Shown here piece by piece: positions 56,426-64,000 of a stretch of 64,000 bases of DNA; the stretch's first letter is position 1, and every line of letters begins with the position of its first letter. Where the stretch lies: assembly GCF_000526995.1 (NCBI RefSeq), contig NZ_AZUI01000001.1, positions 5,932,001-5,996,000 on the forward strand. The letters are read 5' to 3'. Under the pieces are notes generated by a model. That model worked only from the letters and a program-made list of their open reading frames with translations, did not search any database and was not told where the DNA came from. Both the position numbers and the translations under genes were made by a program. The stretch comes from Lacrimispora indolis DSM 755 (GTDB lineage Bacteria > Bacillota > Clostridia > Lachnospirales > Lachnospiraceae).

Positions 56426-56767
56426 TTAAAATTTCTGTGCATTCTCAAAGAAAATCTTATTCACCACAGACTGGAGAATCCCTTTTCGAAGAAGATACTT
56501 CCTAAATTCACCCAGCTTTACAGGGCTTTCCACTGCCAATATCACGGCGCACCGTTCCTGGGAAGTATGTCTTTCAATATCCTTTGCCTGAAATACCTGC
56601 CCCCTTAAAGTGTCTGGAATAAATATAGCCATCGTCTGGCACAGCCTGCTGAATTTTCTTAATCCATTCAATGAAAATTGAGCATCCCCGCTTTTTCCGC
56701 CAGAATGTACAATTCCTTTATTTTCCTGTAACTTTCTATATGTATTCTTTGTCGGAAATTGTAACAC
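56426..56767 (-). CDS. Doubtful open frame of 113 codons
   Basis: Not recognised. The frame reads MAIFIPDTLRGQVFQAKDI, RHTSQERCAVILAVESPVKL and GEFRKYLLRKGILQSVVN, soluble in character. No good ribosome site precedes any of its ATGs and no neighbour suggests a role. It may be a decayed gene upstream of dihydropyrimidinase or a chance frame. The rest of 56768-56952 shows nothing recognisable apart from a short forward peptide-like stretch. Confidence 0.2.
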   Translation of the reverse strand: MLQFPTKNTYRKLQENKGIVHSGGKSGDAQFSLNGLRKFSRLCQTMAIFIPDTLRGQVFQAKDIERHTSQERCAVILAVESPVKLGEFRKYLLRKGILQSVVNKIFFENAQKF

Positions 56768-56952
56768 GTGATATCAAAACCTGTCACCCATATCCTATAA
56801 TTGTTTTGAAAGCAAAGTCAGCCTTTTCTTTATGACCCGAAATAGAGCCATCCGGTTAAAAAAAATAAGTTGTATTGAGGAAAATGGAAAGATGCCATTT
56901 ATCACATTCTGAAAGAGAAAAAGCTATGCCGGGAAGTGATTATGATGCAGTA

Positions 56953-56980
56953 AATAAGCCCGCCATCAGGCGGGCTTATT
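56953..56980. terminator. Strong bidirectional hairpin terminator
   Basis: AATAAGCCCGCC at 56953-56964, loop ATCA, and GGCGGGCTTATT at 56969-56980, a perfect 12-bp stem. It lies 75 bases past the molbindin stop on the minus strand and ends the modA-mop unit. Confidence 0.85.
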
Positions 56981-57055
56981 CATGATACTTGTTTTAGGCC
57001 ATCTCTTCATAACGTTTTCAGATCAGCCCTTTGGCACTTTATTCCATATATAATT

Positions 57056-57265
57056 TTAGTCAATGCCTACCATTACGGAAGTGGCCTTGATGATTGCATA
57101 AGCGTCTTTTCCTGCTTCCAGTCCCAGGTCCTGAACTGCCGCCAGGGATACGGTTGCTGAAACAATATTACCTCCGCCGATATCAATTCCTACAATGGCA
57201 TTGACTGCTCCTGTATGAATGCTGATTACTTTTCCTCTTAACTGGTTCCTTGCACTGATTTTCAT
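57056..57265 (-). CDS. mop: Molbindin (TOBE/Mop domain molybdate-binding protein)
   Basis: 69 residues, a single TOBE domain: ISARNQLRGKVISIHTGAVN, AIVGIDIGGGNIVSATVSLA, LGLEAGKDAYAIIKATSVMVG. Molbindins form hexamers that store molybdate in the cytoplasm; they were first known from C. pasteurianum (Mop). It follows modA and fits the large molybdenum demand of the nitrogenase and hydroxylases nearby. Confidence 0.93.
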   Translation of the reverse strand: MKISARNQLRGKVISIHTGAVNAIVGIDIGGGNIVSATVSLAAVQDLGLEAGKDAYAIIKATSVMVGID

Positions 57266-57300
57266 AATTCTTATCCCCTTCCCGGTTACTTTAGTATATT

Positions 57301-58203
57301 TTATTTACTTATCTTAAATCCAGCTTCTTCAAACAGGCCCAACGGTACCTCATCTGCAGTCAAATAAGTTTTAAATTCTTCTGCAGCCTTTGCCTGTGTA
57401 TCATCCGCTTCAGCATTCTTTACCAGACCAACCGGATAAACTGCTGGTTCTATCTGGCTGTTATCTGCTTCGGCAATGATCTCCACCTTGTCAGCCATGG
57501 ATGCCGCGTCAGTGGCATATACGATACCAACCTCATTGCTTCCCTCAGCTACTGCAGTAAGCACAGCCGTAACATTGGCTCCTTCATTGATTTCCATGGC
57601 TATCACCTTATCCAGCATACCCATATTAGTGAACAGCTGGCGGGCATACTGGCCAACCGGCACATCCTCCCCGGCCAGTGCAAGACTGGAGGCTTCGGTG
57701 ATATTATCGAATCCGGTCACTTTTGTCTCCATACCGGCGGGCTTGATCAGTACAATCTTATTGGTCAGCAGATCCGTCACAGAGCCATCCACCACAAGGC
57801 CGCCGTCCTCCAGCGCTTTCATCTGCTTGGTCGCCGCGGAGAAAAATATATCACACTCTGCCCCTTCTTCAATCTGCTTCTGCAGGGTTCCCGAACTGTC
57901 CGCATTGTAAATAATGGTCACTTCCGGATGATCCGCCTCGTAATCTTCTTTGATTTTCTCCATAGTGTTTTTTAAGCTGGCTGCGATGAACGCATAGATT
58001 TCTGTTTTTTTTCCCGATGCAGCAGCAGTGGTCTCCGCTTCTGTCGATGCTTCAGCGGCGGTGGTCTCTGCTTCTGCTGCAGGTGCGGCGGTTGTAGTAC
58101 TCTCTGATGCCGCAGTTGTCGCAGATGCAGAAGCGCCGCATCCGGTCATCAGCGCTGCCGTCATTATAATCGCCATCCATAATGCCATCGTTTTTCTTTT
58201 CAT
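57301..58203 (-). CDS. modA: Molybdate-binding lipoprotein ModA
   Basis: 300 residues. Lipoprotein signal MALWMAIIMTAALMTGCGAS, then an Ala/Thr-rich linker, then a periplasmic-type binding domain: AFIAASLKNTMEKIKEDYEA, YNADSSGTLQKQIEEGAECD, FFSAATKQMKAL, and EVGIVYATDAASM. This matches ModA, which captures molybdate (or tungstate) for an ABC importer. The permease and ATPase genes (modB, modC) are not beside it; after modA comes only the molbindin. AGGAGGAG precedes the ATG. Confidence 0.92.
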   Translation of the reverse strand: MKRKTMALWMAIIMTAALMTGCGASASATTAASESTTTAAPAAEAETTAAEASTEAETTAAASGKKTEIYAFIAASLKNTMEKIKEDYEADHPEVTIIYNADSSGTLQKQIEEGAECDIFFSAATKQMKALEDGGLVVDGSVTDLLTNKIVLIKPAGMETKVTGFDNITEASSLALAGEDVPVGQYARQLFTNMGMLDKVIAMEINEGANVTAVLTAVAEGSNEVGIVYATDAASMADKVEIIAEADNSQIEPAVYPVGLVKNAEADDTQAKAAEEFKTYLTADEVPLGLFEEAGFKISK

Positions 58204-58770
58204 AATTTTTCTCCTCCTGATTCTTCTTATTATTTATCTAAACAGTTTGCCTGTATGGCCCAGATTCAAGACTGGCCGGCGATCCGCCCGTCTGCAGATA
58301 TTGACGCATATCCTGGCATGCATTCGAAAGAATACGGCAGACGTATCCGTAATCACATGATTTCATTTTTTATCCTGTATCTGCTGGGGATTTACGAAGT
58401 AAGAATATCAGGTTCGGAGCAAGTTTCCTACAGATATAGGACGTTGCCCCTTTGCAAAAGAATTAGAAAAACTTTTTAGTTATAAAGCTTGGCAGAATTC
58501 CCATTCCGGAGTCTCCGCCCATATTTCCGGTTTGTTATTTTATATATGGAATGCCTGCTTTCTGCGGCTTTATTTAATTTTAAGTCACATTTTATTCTTT
58601 TACCTTTTTCTTGTCAATAAAAAGTGTTTCATTTTTCTCTTTTCCTGTATTTTTTCTGTTTTTAATTACTTTTCTTCCGTTTTATTATTCATTTTATATT
58701 ATAACTTCGGTATAATTCTATTTTACGGTTGCTGCCGGAATTAGGCACGGAGGCAATTTCTTAATATCTA
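58204..58770. other. Long non-coding stretch upstream of modA
   Basis: About 570 bases with no supported gene. 58204-58480 would hold the modA promoter; no molybdenum-cofactor riboswitch consensus was found. A forward frame at 58255-58479 is open but has no ribosome site and no recognisable product. 58530-58740 is very AT-rich. The gene remnant at 58771 follows. Confidence 0.4.
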
Positions 58771-58893
58771 AACCACGTCGGCCTTTCAGGATTTTTACCA
58801 CTGCCAGATGTCACTTCCAGTCTTATAGAAATTGATTATGCCTTTGGCGTACTTCATGCAAATGAAATAAGTATTCCAAGTAACTCACAATGT
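58771..58893 (+). pseudogene. Remnant of an amidohydrolase-2 (ACMSD-like) gene
   Basis: A forward frame without start reads VGLSGFLPLPDVTSSLIEID then YAFGVLHANEISIPSN. This is the pattern of the barrel segment of amidohydrolase-2 proteins such as aminocarboxymuconate-semialdehyde decarboxylase, which have LPLPDV, then an Ala-Leu helix, then a Leu-x-x-N strand. Both flanks are cut: nothing upstream continues it and the frame loses meaning after the Asn. It is the leftover of a deleted gene. Confidence 0.5.
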
Positions 58894-58906
58894 TTATATA
58901 AAATGA

Positions 58907-58936
58907 AAGGGATGCAGTTGAATATCTGCATCCCTT
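58907..58936 (-). terminator. Terminator after the old-yellow-enzyme gene
   Basis: AAGGGATGCAG at 58907-58917 and CTGCATCCCTT at 58926-58936, a perfect 11-bp stem with an eight-base loop. On the minus strand it follows the stop at 58973 by about 35 bases and runs into TTTCATTTTA. Confidence 0.8.
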
Positions 58937-58972
58937 CTTCCTATTTATGCACTCATTAACCCATAACACATT

Positions 58973-60898
58973 CTAAATGCTTACCGCAAGCCGCGCAGCT
59001 TCTTCTACGGCTGCCGCGATCCGCCTCGGCTGTACCGCGTCACCGATCACGTGCAGGTCAGGCACCTTACCTTTAAGACTCTCTTCCAGTGGATTGTAAG
59101 CCCTGGAACCAATTGCCAAAATCACATTGTCGAAACCGGAAAGGTGAAGTTCACCATCTTTCCCAGAACAGACAACACCGTCTTTGGTGAACTGTTCCAC
59201 CTTGGTACCTGTCATAATTTCCACCCCGCTTTCACGCAGAGTCTTGAACACAAAGAATGCCACACTCCCGTTCATATCCGTACCGGCTTTGTCCAGCATC
59301 TCTACCACGGTCGCTCTGCGGTTCTCCGAAAGAAGGAATTCCGCAGTTTCCAGCCCGACCATACCGCCACCGACCACGAGGTTGTTGTAACCCATCTGCG
59401 CATTTCCGTTCAGAATATCATTTGCCTGCGTCACCCGGATTCCTTCGTTGGGGATATTCGGCCAGATGGGTGTTGCCCCCGTTGCCAGTATCACGATATC
59501 CGGTTTGCATGCCAAGATGCTTTCCGTGGTGGCCTCGGTATTGTAACGTATCTCCACGCCGTACTTCCTGCACATTATCAGATAGTATTTGATACCGCGC
59601 GCAAGTTCACTCTTATTTGGCGGCATGCAGCCGGGCAGAACCTGCCCGCCGGCTTTTCCTGCTTTCTCCAGCACTACCACATGGTGACCTCTGGCGGCGG
59701 CGACCCAAGCGGCCTCCAGTCCGCCAACGCCCGCGCCGACAATAACCACGTTCTTGGGGGAATTGGCTGCTTCGATATTCAGACTGCTTTCGTGGCCGGA
59801 AAACGGATTTAGCATACAGGAGACGCCATGATCTCCCGGTAAAATACCTGGAGTGCCATTGCAGCGTGTCAGGCAGCCTACACATGGAGAAATCTCGTCG
59901 ATTCGATTTTCCTGTACCTTCAGAGGAAACTCCGCATCAGCAAGGGAAGCACGTCCAAGTGAAACAAAATCCGCAATCCCATCCTCAATGAGGGAATCGG
60001 CAAGCACCGGATCGTTAATACGGCCTACTGTAATGACGGGGATTTTAACAGATTTTTTGACTGCTTCAGCATATTTGGTAATAAAGCCAATGGGTACATT
60101 GCTGGGCGGAACCATATAAGGCATCACGGCATAGGTGCCAAGTGAGATATGAAGCGCATCTGCACCGCTGCGTTCCAGAAGTTTAGCCAACACTTTCGTC
60201 TCGTTAATCTGCCGTCCGCCTTCCACTAATTCTTCTCCGCTGATGCGGACGCTTACGGGGAAATCACCGCACTTTTTCTTGATGTTTTGAATAATTTCCG
60301 CTGCAAAACGCGCCCGGCCCATCAAGTCACCGCCAAATTCATCCGTCCGTTTATTCACATAAGAGGATAGAAATTGCGCAATCAAATATCCGTGTGCCGC
60401 GTGAAGCTCCACTCCGTCAAATCCGGCCTCTTGCGCACGCACCGCAGCATCACCGAATTTCTCAATCAGACCGTAGACCTCTTCCGTGGTGAGTTCCCGT
60501 GGCTGGCCGCCCAACATCGGACAGGGAATCGCCGAAGGCGCCACCGGCTGCATACCCGTGGTTTGCTTCATTGTTTGCCTGCCCGCATGATGAAGCTGAA
60601 TAAAGATTTTGCCTCCCTCCCTGTGAATGCGATCGGTCAGCCGCCTGCAGCCGGGTATGAATTCATCCGAATAAATAGCAAGCTGGCCCGGATTGGCTTT
60701 CCCTGGGGGATCAACAAATGCATACTCGGTGATGACCAGGCCAAAGCCTCCTTTTGCCCGTGCAACAAAGTATTCAATGAGATCGTCGGTGACGGAGCCA
60801 TCCATTCCGCCGTGCCCGCTGCCCATTGCAGGCATAATCATCCTGTTTTGAAGTGTGACGTTTCCGATATTACCTGGTTGTAGCAAACTGTTAAACAT
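58973..60898 (-). CDS. NADH:flavin oxidoreductase, old yellow enzyme / 2,4-dienoyl-CoA reductase family
   Basis: 641 residues, the full two-part form. The N-terminal FMN barrel has LQNRMIMPAMGSGHGGMDG, IQLHHAGRQTM, GFDGVELHAAHGYLIAQFLS and RTDEFGGDLMGRARFA. The [4Fe-4S] site is CVGCLTRCNGTPG with a later Cys in VSCMLNPFSGHE. The C-terminal half is an NAD(P)/FAD module (VVIVGAGVGGLEAAW, LVVGGGMVGLETAEFL). The family includes FadH and the bile-acid enzymes BaiCD/BaiH; it reduces activated C=C bonds. The gene is co-transcribed with the PadR regulator upstream, so the substrate may be a phenolic or other inducer-type compound. Confidence 0.92.
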   Translation of the reverse strand: MFNSLLQPGNIGNVTLQNRMIMPAMGSGHGGMDGSVTDDLIEYFVARAKGGFGLVITEYAFVDPPGKANPGQLAIYSDEFIPGCRRLTDRIHREGGKIFIQLHHAGRQTMKQTTGMQPVAPSAIPCPMLGGQPRELTTEEVYGLIEKFGDAAVRAQEAGFDGVELHAAHGYLIAQFLSSYVNKRTDEFGGDLMGRARFAAEIIQNIKKKCGDFPVSVRISGEELVEGGRQINETKVLAKLLERSGADALHISLGTYAVMPYMVPPSNVPIGFITKYAEAVKKSVKIPVITVGRINDPVLADSLIEDGIADFVSLGRASLADAEFPLKVQENRIDEISPCVGCLTRCNGTPGILPGDHGVSCMLNPFSGHESSLNIEAANSPKNVVIVGAGVGGLEAAWVAAARGHHVVVLEKAGKAGGQVLPGCMPPNKSELARGIKYYLIMCRKYGVEIRYNTEATTESILACKPDIVILATGATPIWPNIPNEGIRVTQANDILNGNAQMGYNNLVVGGGMVGLETAEFLLSENRRATVVEMLDKAGTDMNGSVAFFVFKTLRESGVEIMTGTKVEQFTKDGVVCSGKDGELHLSGFDNVILAIGSRAYNPLEESLKGKVPDLHVIGDAVQPRRIAAAVEEAARLAVSI

Positions 60899-60916
60899 AA
60901 TATCATTGTCCTTTCT

Positions 60917-61462
60917 TTAAAAAAAATATTCTTTCGGAGCCAAACATGGCTCGTCAATCCGGCATTGAAATTTGGCAATAGTCTCCATCTCTAAACGGTA
61001 CAATTCCAATAAAAATTCCCGTCCCTCCGCCGACCGATGACCGTATAGGCTTTCTCCATCCTGCAGCGTCCTTGTGGTAAGCATCGCCTCCTGTATAAAT
61101 GCAAGCCTGCCTTCCAGAACTTTTCTGCGGATGTCAGGCGTCAGCAGGTGAAAGAAAGAAACCCGGATGAAAAATTCTTCACGATCAAAGGCAAGTGTAT
61201 CCGTTATCGTATTGAGCGTTTGAATAAAGCTTCTTTTACCCGCCTCCGTAATTTCATAAACAAACCGGTCAGGTTTTCCTTCCTGCTGTTCTTCTCGTTT
61301 CATGATGTAACCAGACTTCTGAAATTTTTTCAGAATGGGATAAATGGTATTGTTGCTTATGCGTGTGCAGGCGCTGAAATTCCTTTTTAAGGTTTTCCCA
61401 AGTTCATAGCCATGCATTGGTTTTTCCATAAGACAACTCAGTGTGCAAATCTCATAATACAT
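60917..61462 (-). CDS. PadR family transcriptional regulator
   Basis: 181 residues. The N-terminal winged HTH fits PadR: LSCLMEKPMHGYELGKTLKR, SNNTIYPILKKFQKSGYI, then EITEAGKRSFIQTL. The C-terminal part is a helical dimer domain of the Vir_act_alpha_C type (about 95-180). AGGAGG precedes the ATG. PadR proteins repress genes for phenolic acid detoxification and similar tasks; here it probably represses the old-yellow-enzyme gene that follows 18 bases later. Confidence 0.92.
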   Translation of the reverse strand: MYYEICTLSCLMEKPMHGYELGKTLKRNFSACTRISNNTIYPILKKFQKSGYIMKREEQQEGKPDRFVYEITEAGKRSFIQTLNTITDTLAFDREEFFIRVSFFHLLTPDIRRKVLEGRLAFIQEAMLTTRTLQDGESLYGHRSAEGREFLLELYRLEMETIAKFQCRIDEPCLAPKEYFF

Positions 61463-61622
61463 CCTGCTTCCTCCTGTACTTTAAAATCCGTTTCTGTTGT
61501 TTTGATATATTTTTCATAAACATGTGCGTGTTCGTAGTTACAGGCAGCCAGGAATTTGCCGAATACCATATGCCTGCAATGTTTATCCTTCTAGTTAAAT
61601 TTATTAATAAAACAAAGTATAT

Positions 61623-61639
61623 TATGTTAATGTAACATA
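61623..61639. promoter_or_regulatory. PadR-like operator
   Basis: TATGTTA ATG TAACATA, perfect 7-bp arms, about 160 bases before the PadR start. PadR-family boxes are ATGT/ACAT dyads, so this is a good candidate for autoregulation. The rest of 61463-61714 is AT-rich promoter region with nothing else recognised. Confidence 0.55.
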
Positions 61640-61787
61640 TTCCAATATAACTTAGTCTACTCTATCTTATTTCATTTTGCAAGTAAAAACTATTGGAATC
61701 TTCTGCCCAAGGGATCAGGGTGTTATAGGGCTTACTTTACAAAATGTTGGAATCGGAGGGGAACAATAATGGGCTTCAACCGAAAAG

Positions 61788-62046
61788 GAGCTGTTGCAAA
61801 AGTAGATTAAATCTACTGGAGCAGCAGCACCATTTTTATGCCAAATAAAAAAAACGGACTCCAAAGAGTCCGCAATCCGCTTCGCTACTTGCTCACGGCG
61901 TCCCCGATAGTGGGGGGGGAGGCCCTGCCCCGCTTTATCGGGCAAAACCCAATAGCAGCTGTCGCTGCCTGTCAGGTGGAGCCTGTACTCTACCTGACAC
62001 AAACAAGTTCCCACCCACCACTTAATGCTTTTCACATCTGAAGTGG
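61788..62046. repeat. Hairpin-rich block with an insertion-sequence-like end
   Basis: GAGCTGTTGCAAA at 61788-61800, followed by the hairpin AGTAGAT TAA ATCTACT, looks like the terminal repeat of a clostridial transposon, though only one end is present. To its right come four more stem-loops: CGGACTC/GAGTCCG (61855-61872), CCCGATA/TATCGGG (61903-61942, with a G8 run inside), GTCAGGT/ACCTGAC (61971-61998) and CCACTT/AAGTGG (62018-62046). A 120-codon frame (61715-62077, minus) crosses it but follows the hairpins and is not a credible gene. It may be a mobile-element remnant or a structured RNA. Confidence 0.45.
61847..61872 (-). terminator. Intrinsic terminator within the hairpin-rich block
   Basis: On the minus strand CGGACTC (61872-61866), loop TTTG, GAGTCCG (61861-61855), then eight T residues. 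It is the first strong terminator past the transketolase stop at 62094. Confidence 0.75.
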
Positions 62047-62093
62047 GGGACTTACTTGATTCAGTTAAATTTCTCAACTTGGCGTCATTGATT

Positions 62094-63017
62094 TTAAAAG
62101 TCCTTTACTGCCATAATAATCCCTGAAGCATTCAAACTGAACTTATTCTGCAAATCCGCAGACTTCCCCGAACACCCGAACCGGTCCTGTACTCCAACCC
62201 GGTGCAGTTTTGCATTCCCATTCTCCGCCAGCACTTCAGCCACCGCACTTCCAAGCCCGCCTATCACACTGTGATCCTCAGCCGTCACAACTTTTCCGAT
62301 CTTTTTCGCATAGGTCAGAATCAAATCCCGATCAATCGGTTTGACACTCGCCATATCAATGACTGCTGCAGACAGCCCATCCTCGGATAGAGTTTGTGCC
62401 GCTGCCAGCGCTTCATATACCATATCACCGATGGCTATAATCACCACATCATTTCCATCCCGGAGTACATTGCCTTTCCCTACCGTGAACCGAACCGTGT
62501 CTTTTGCGTAAACCGGAGGTGACGACATTCTGCCGAATCTTAAATAAACCGGTCCGTCTATCTCCATCGCAGCTTTCACCGCCTCAAACACACTATATTC
62601 ATCACAGGGTACTATCACTGTCATTCCCGGTATCGTCCTCATCAGTGAAATATCTTCAATGCACTGATGAGATGCTCCATCCTCTCCGATCAGAATCCCT
62701 CCGTGGGTGGCCCCGATCTTCACGTTCAGCCCGGGATAGGCAATGGAATTCCGAATCTGCTCATAAGCCCGCCCTGCTGCAAACATTGCAAAAGTGCTGG
62801 CAAACACGCACTCCCCAGTCGATGCAATTCCGGCTGCTGCAGACATCATATCTCCCTCACTGATTCCCATATTAAAGAAGCGGTCCGGATAACGCTTCGC
62901 AAATCGTATCGTCTGCGTTGCCTTGGACAAATCTGCATCAAGTACCACGAACTCCCGTTCCTGCCCCAGCACAGCCAGCGCCTCCCCATAGGCCTCCCGC
63001 GTTGACAAATATCCCAT
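62094..63017 (-). CDS. Transketolase, C-terminal subunit
   Basis: 307 residues from ATG 63017; a GTG one codon earlier is possible. It corresponds to the pyrimidine-binding and C-terminal domains of transketolase: VVLDADLSKATQTIRFAKRYP, FNMGISEGDMMSAAAGIAST, FASTFAMFAAGRAYEQIRN, GASHQCIEDISLMRTIPG with the Glu that activates thiamine diphosphate (MGISEGDM). It works with the N-terminal subunit encoded upstream (stop and start overlap by one base). Split transketolases are common in Firmicutes and often serve sugar-specific operons. Confidence 0.93.
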   Translation of the reverse strand: MGYLSTREAYGEALAVLGQEREFVVLDADLSKATQTIRFAKRYPDRFFNMGISEGDMMSAAAGIASTGECVFASTFAMFAAGRAYEQIRNSIAYPGLNVKIGATHGGILIGEDGASHQCIEDISLMRTIPGMTVIVPCDEYSVFEAVKAAMEIDGPVYLRFGRMSSPPVYAKDTVRFTVGKGNVLRDGNDVVIIAIGDMVYEALAAAQTLSEDGLSAAVIDMASVKPIDRDLILTYAKKIGKVVTAEDHSVIGGLGSAVAEVLAENGNAKLHRVGVQDRFGCSGKSADLQNKFSLNASGIIMAVKDF

Positions 63018-63892
63018 CACTCTGCCGACCTCCGTTCCTTCTCCGTCTCCATTGCCGTTAATTCCATGACTGCCCGCTCATATTGGTCATCATCCGGGGA
63101 AAGCCCATGCCAGACAGCCTGATTCTCCATAAATGACACGCCTTTTCCCTTCACGGTATTGCAAACAATCACTGATGGCACACCTTTCCGGCCTTTTGCC
63201 GCAGTTACCGCCGCCTTTATCGCTTTCACATCATGCCCGTCAATCTCGTCCACATCCCAGCCAAACGCCTGAAACTTTTCACCAATTGGTTCAACGTTCA
63301 TCACTTCCTCTGTCCGGCCGTCAATCTGCAAATGATTGTGATCCACAAACAAAACCAGATTATCCAGCTTATAATGCGCGGAAGTCATCGCCGCCTCCCA
63401 AATCTGCCCTTCCTGCAATTCCCCGTCTCCGCAGATACAATAAACAGTATAATCTTTTCCATGATACTTTCCAGCCATTGCCATTCCATTTGCTGCCGAA
63501 AGTCCCTGTCCCAGAGACCCCGTGGACATATCCACGCCCTTGGTCTTCACCATGGAAGGATGGCCCTGAAGATGACTTCCTACCTGCCGCAGTCCTTTCA
63601 TATCCTCCTTCGGGAAAAATCCTTTTAATGCCAGAGCCGCATAATAAGCCGGCGCCGCGTGCCCCTTAGAGAGCACCAGCCGATCTCGATCAGGGTCCTC
63701 AGGCTGCTTTAAATTCACCTGCATATCATGAAATAACAGCACCGAAAGAATCTCAGCCACAGACAGCGAACCGCCCGTATGACCGCTTCCCGCCGCATGA
63801 ATCCCTTCCAGGGCCAGCAGTCGGATCTCCATCGCCATTTTCTTCAGAACGCTGTCATCCCTTTCATAATTATTGCACATAGCGTTTATCAT
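63017..63892 (-). CDS. Transketolase, N-terminal subunit
   Basis: 291 residues, thiamine diphosphate-binding half of transketolase: IHAAGSGHTGGSLSVAEILS, RLVLSKGHAAPAYYAALALK, DMSTGSLGQGLSAANGMAMA and the cofactor motif CGDGELQEGQIWEAAM. It transfers two-carbon units between sugar phosphates together with the C-terminal subunit. AAAGG precedes the ATG. The genes lie behind the end of another gene (63920), probably a sugar transport or isomerase gene of the same operon. Confidence 0.94.
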   Translation of the reverse strand: MINAMCNNYERDDSVLKKMAMEIRLLALEGIHAAGSGHTGGSLSVAEILSVLLFHDMQVNLKQPEDPDRDRLVLSKGHAAPAYYAALALKGFFPKEDMKGLRQVGSHLQGHPSMVKTKGVDMSTGSLGQGLSAANGMAMAGKYHGKDYTVYCICGDGELQEGQIWEAAMTSAHYKLDNLVLFVDHNHLQIDGRTEEVMNVEPIGEKFQAFGWDVDEIDGHDVKAIKAAVTAAKGRKGVPSVIVCNTVKGKGVSFMENQAVWHGLSPDDDQYERAVMELTAMETEKERRSAE

Positions 63893-63919
63893 ATCCTTTC
63901 TGAAATCCCATCATTGCCT

Positions 63920-64000
63920 TCATATCTTCTCCCCTGTCAGATAAGAGATCATCTCTTTACAGGAGGAAACCTTCCGAATCTTATGTATCAGTTCATCATC
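63920..64000 (-). CDS. C-terminal end of an unidentified gene, cut by window edge
   Basis: The last 26 codons of a minus-strand gene reading ELIHKIRKVSSCKEMISYL then TGEKI and a stop at 63920. It is 27 bases before the transketolase start, so it belongs to the same operon. Such split transketolase pairs often follow PTS genes; the tail is too short to tell. Confidence 0.5.
   Translation of the reverse strand, partial: DDELIHKIRKVSSCKEMISYLTGEKI

Noticed and set aside
56861..56956. Forward peptide-like stretch ending KLCREVIMMQ before the terminator at 56953
   Set aside because: About 25 codons, no start, no recognisable family; chance cannot be excluded.
58255..58479. 75-codon forward frame upstream of modA
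   Set aside because: No ribosome site, no recognisable domain, and placement in the modA promoter region.
58204..58500. Molybdenum-cofactor riboswitch upstream of modA
   Set aside because: A CTCCGA-like string is present, but the rest of the conserved Moco motif core is absent.
61715..62077. 120-codon minus-strand frame
   Set aside because: It runs through five hairpins and a terminator, has low-complexity composition and no ribosome site; read as a by-product of the hairpin-rich block.

Overview
The window reads as chromosomal DNA of an anaerobic Firmicute, most likely a clostridium of the Lachnospiraceae type. The support is AGGAGG-type ribosome sites almost everywhere, a Spo0A-like DNA-binding domain, and a nitrogen-fixation operon of the Clostridium pasteurianum layout: nifI1/nifI2 between nifH and nifD, long NifD, short NifK, fused NifN-NifB, split NifV and a 102-residue [2Fe-2S] ferredoxin. 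Nearly all genes lie on the minus strand. The species assignment is inference.

Region by region. 1-1774: the end of a sugar ABC permease gene diverging from an AraC regulator, with a 16-bp inverted repeat between them. 1757-8253: a beta-glucoside PTS operon (IIB, IIC, IIA, GH1 phospho-glucosidase, EamA exporter, PRD/EIIA regulator, HPr-like protein). The GH1 enzyme has Gln at its acid/base position. 8506-11113: aspartase and a divergent LysR regulator. 11337-11960: a Spo0A-C DNA-binding domain fused to a PchB-like chorismate mutase domain. 12223-16789: a decayed gene, a VanW/G5 envelope protein and a two-component system.

17179-31539 is one long Mo-nitrogenase operon: nifH-nifI1-nifI2-nifD-nifK-nifE-nifN/B-fdx-nifV(omega)-nifV(alpha). 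It is followed by five unusual partners: a Cpn60-like protein lacking both ATPase aspartates, a PqqD-like protein, an AnfO-like protein, a 325-residue repeat protein with a Cys-rich tail, and a 70-residue protein. The nifH leader contains a terminator-like hairpin and a competing fold, which suggests attenuation.

31871-56366 is a purine or N-heterocycle catabolic island. It encodes three molybdenum hydroxylases that share one FAD subunit, an iron-sulfur flavoprotein, two amidohydrolase deaminases, a BMP-type nucleoside/purine ABC transporter with duplicated binding proteins, YgeY, a PreA-like dihydropyrimidine dehydrogenase, a dihydropyrimidinase and a sigma-54 activator. It resembles the yge/ssnA/xdhD purine clusters of gut anaerobes. 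57056-58203 holds a molbindin and ModA without ModB or ModC, so the 17-58 kb stretch is a molybdenum-centred nitrogen-acquisition region: N2 fixation plus purine nitrogen salvage.

58771-64000: a remnant of an amidohydrolase-2 gene, an old-yellow-enzyme/dienoyl-CoA reductase with its PadR regulator, a hairpin-rich block with an insertion-sequence-like end, a split transketolase pair, and the last codons of a gene that runs off the window.

The strongest candidates for something new are the nif-linked accessory set (inactive chaperonin, PqqD, AnfO, repeat protein), the Spo0A-C/chorismate mutase fusion, and two structured leaders (nifH and the BMP transporter).
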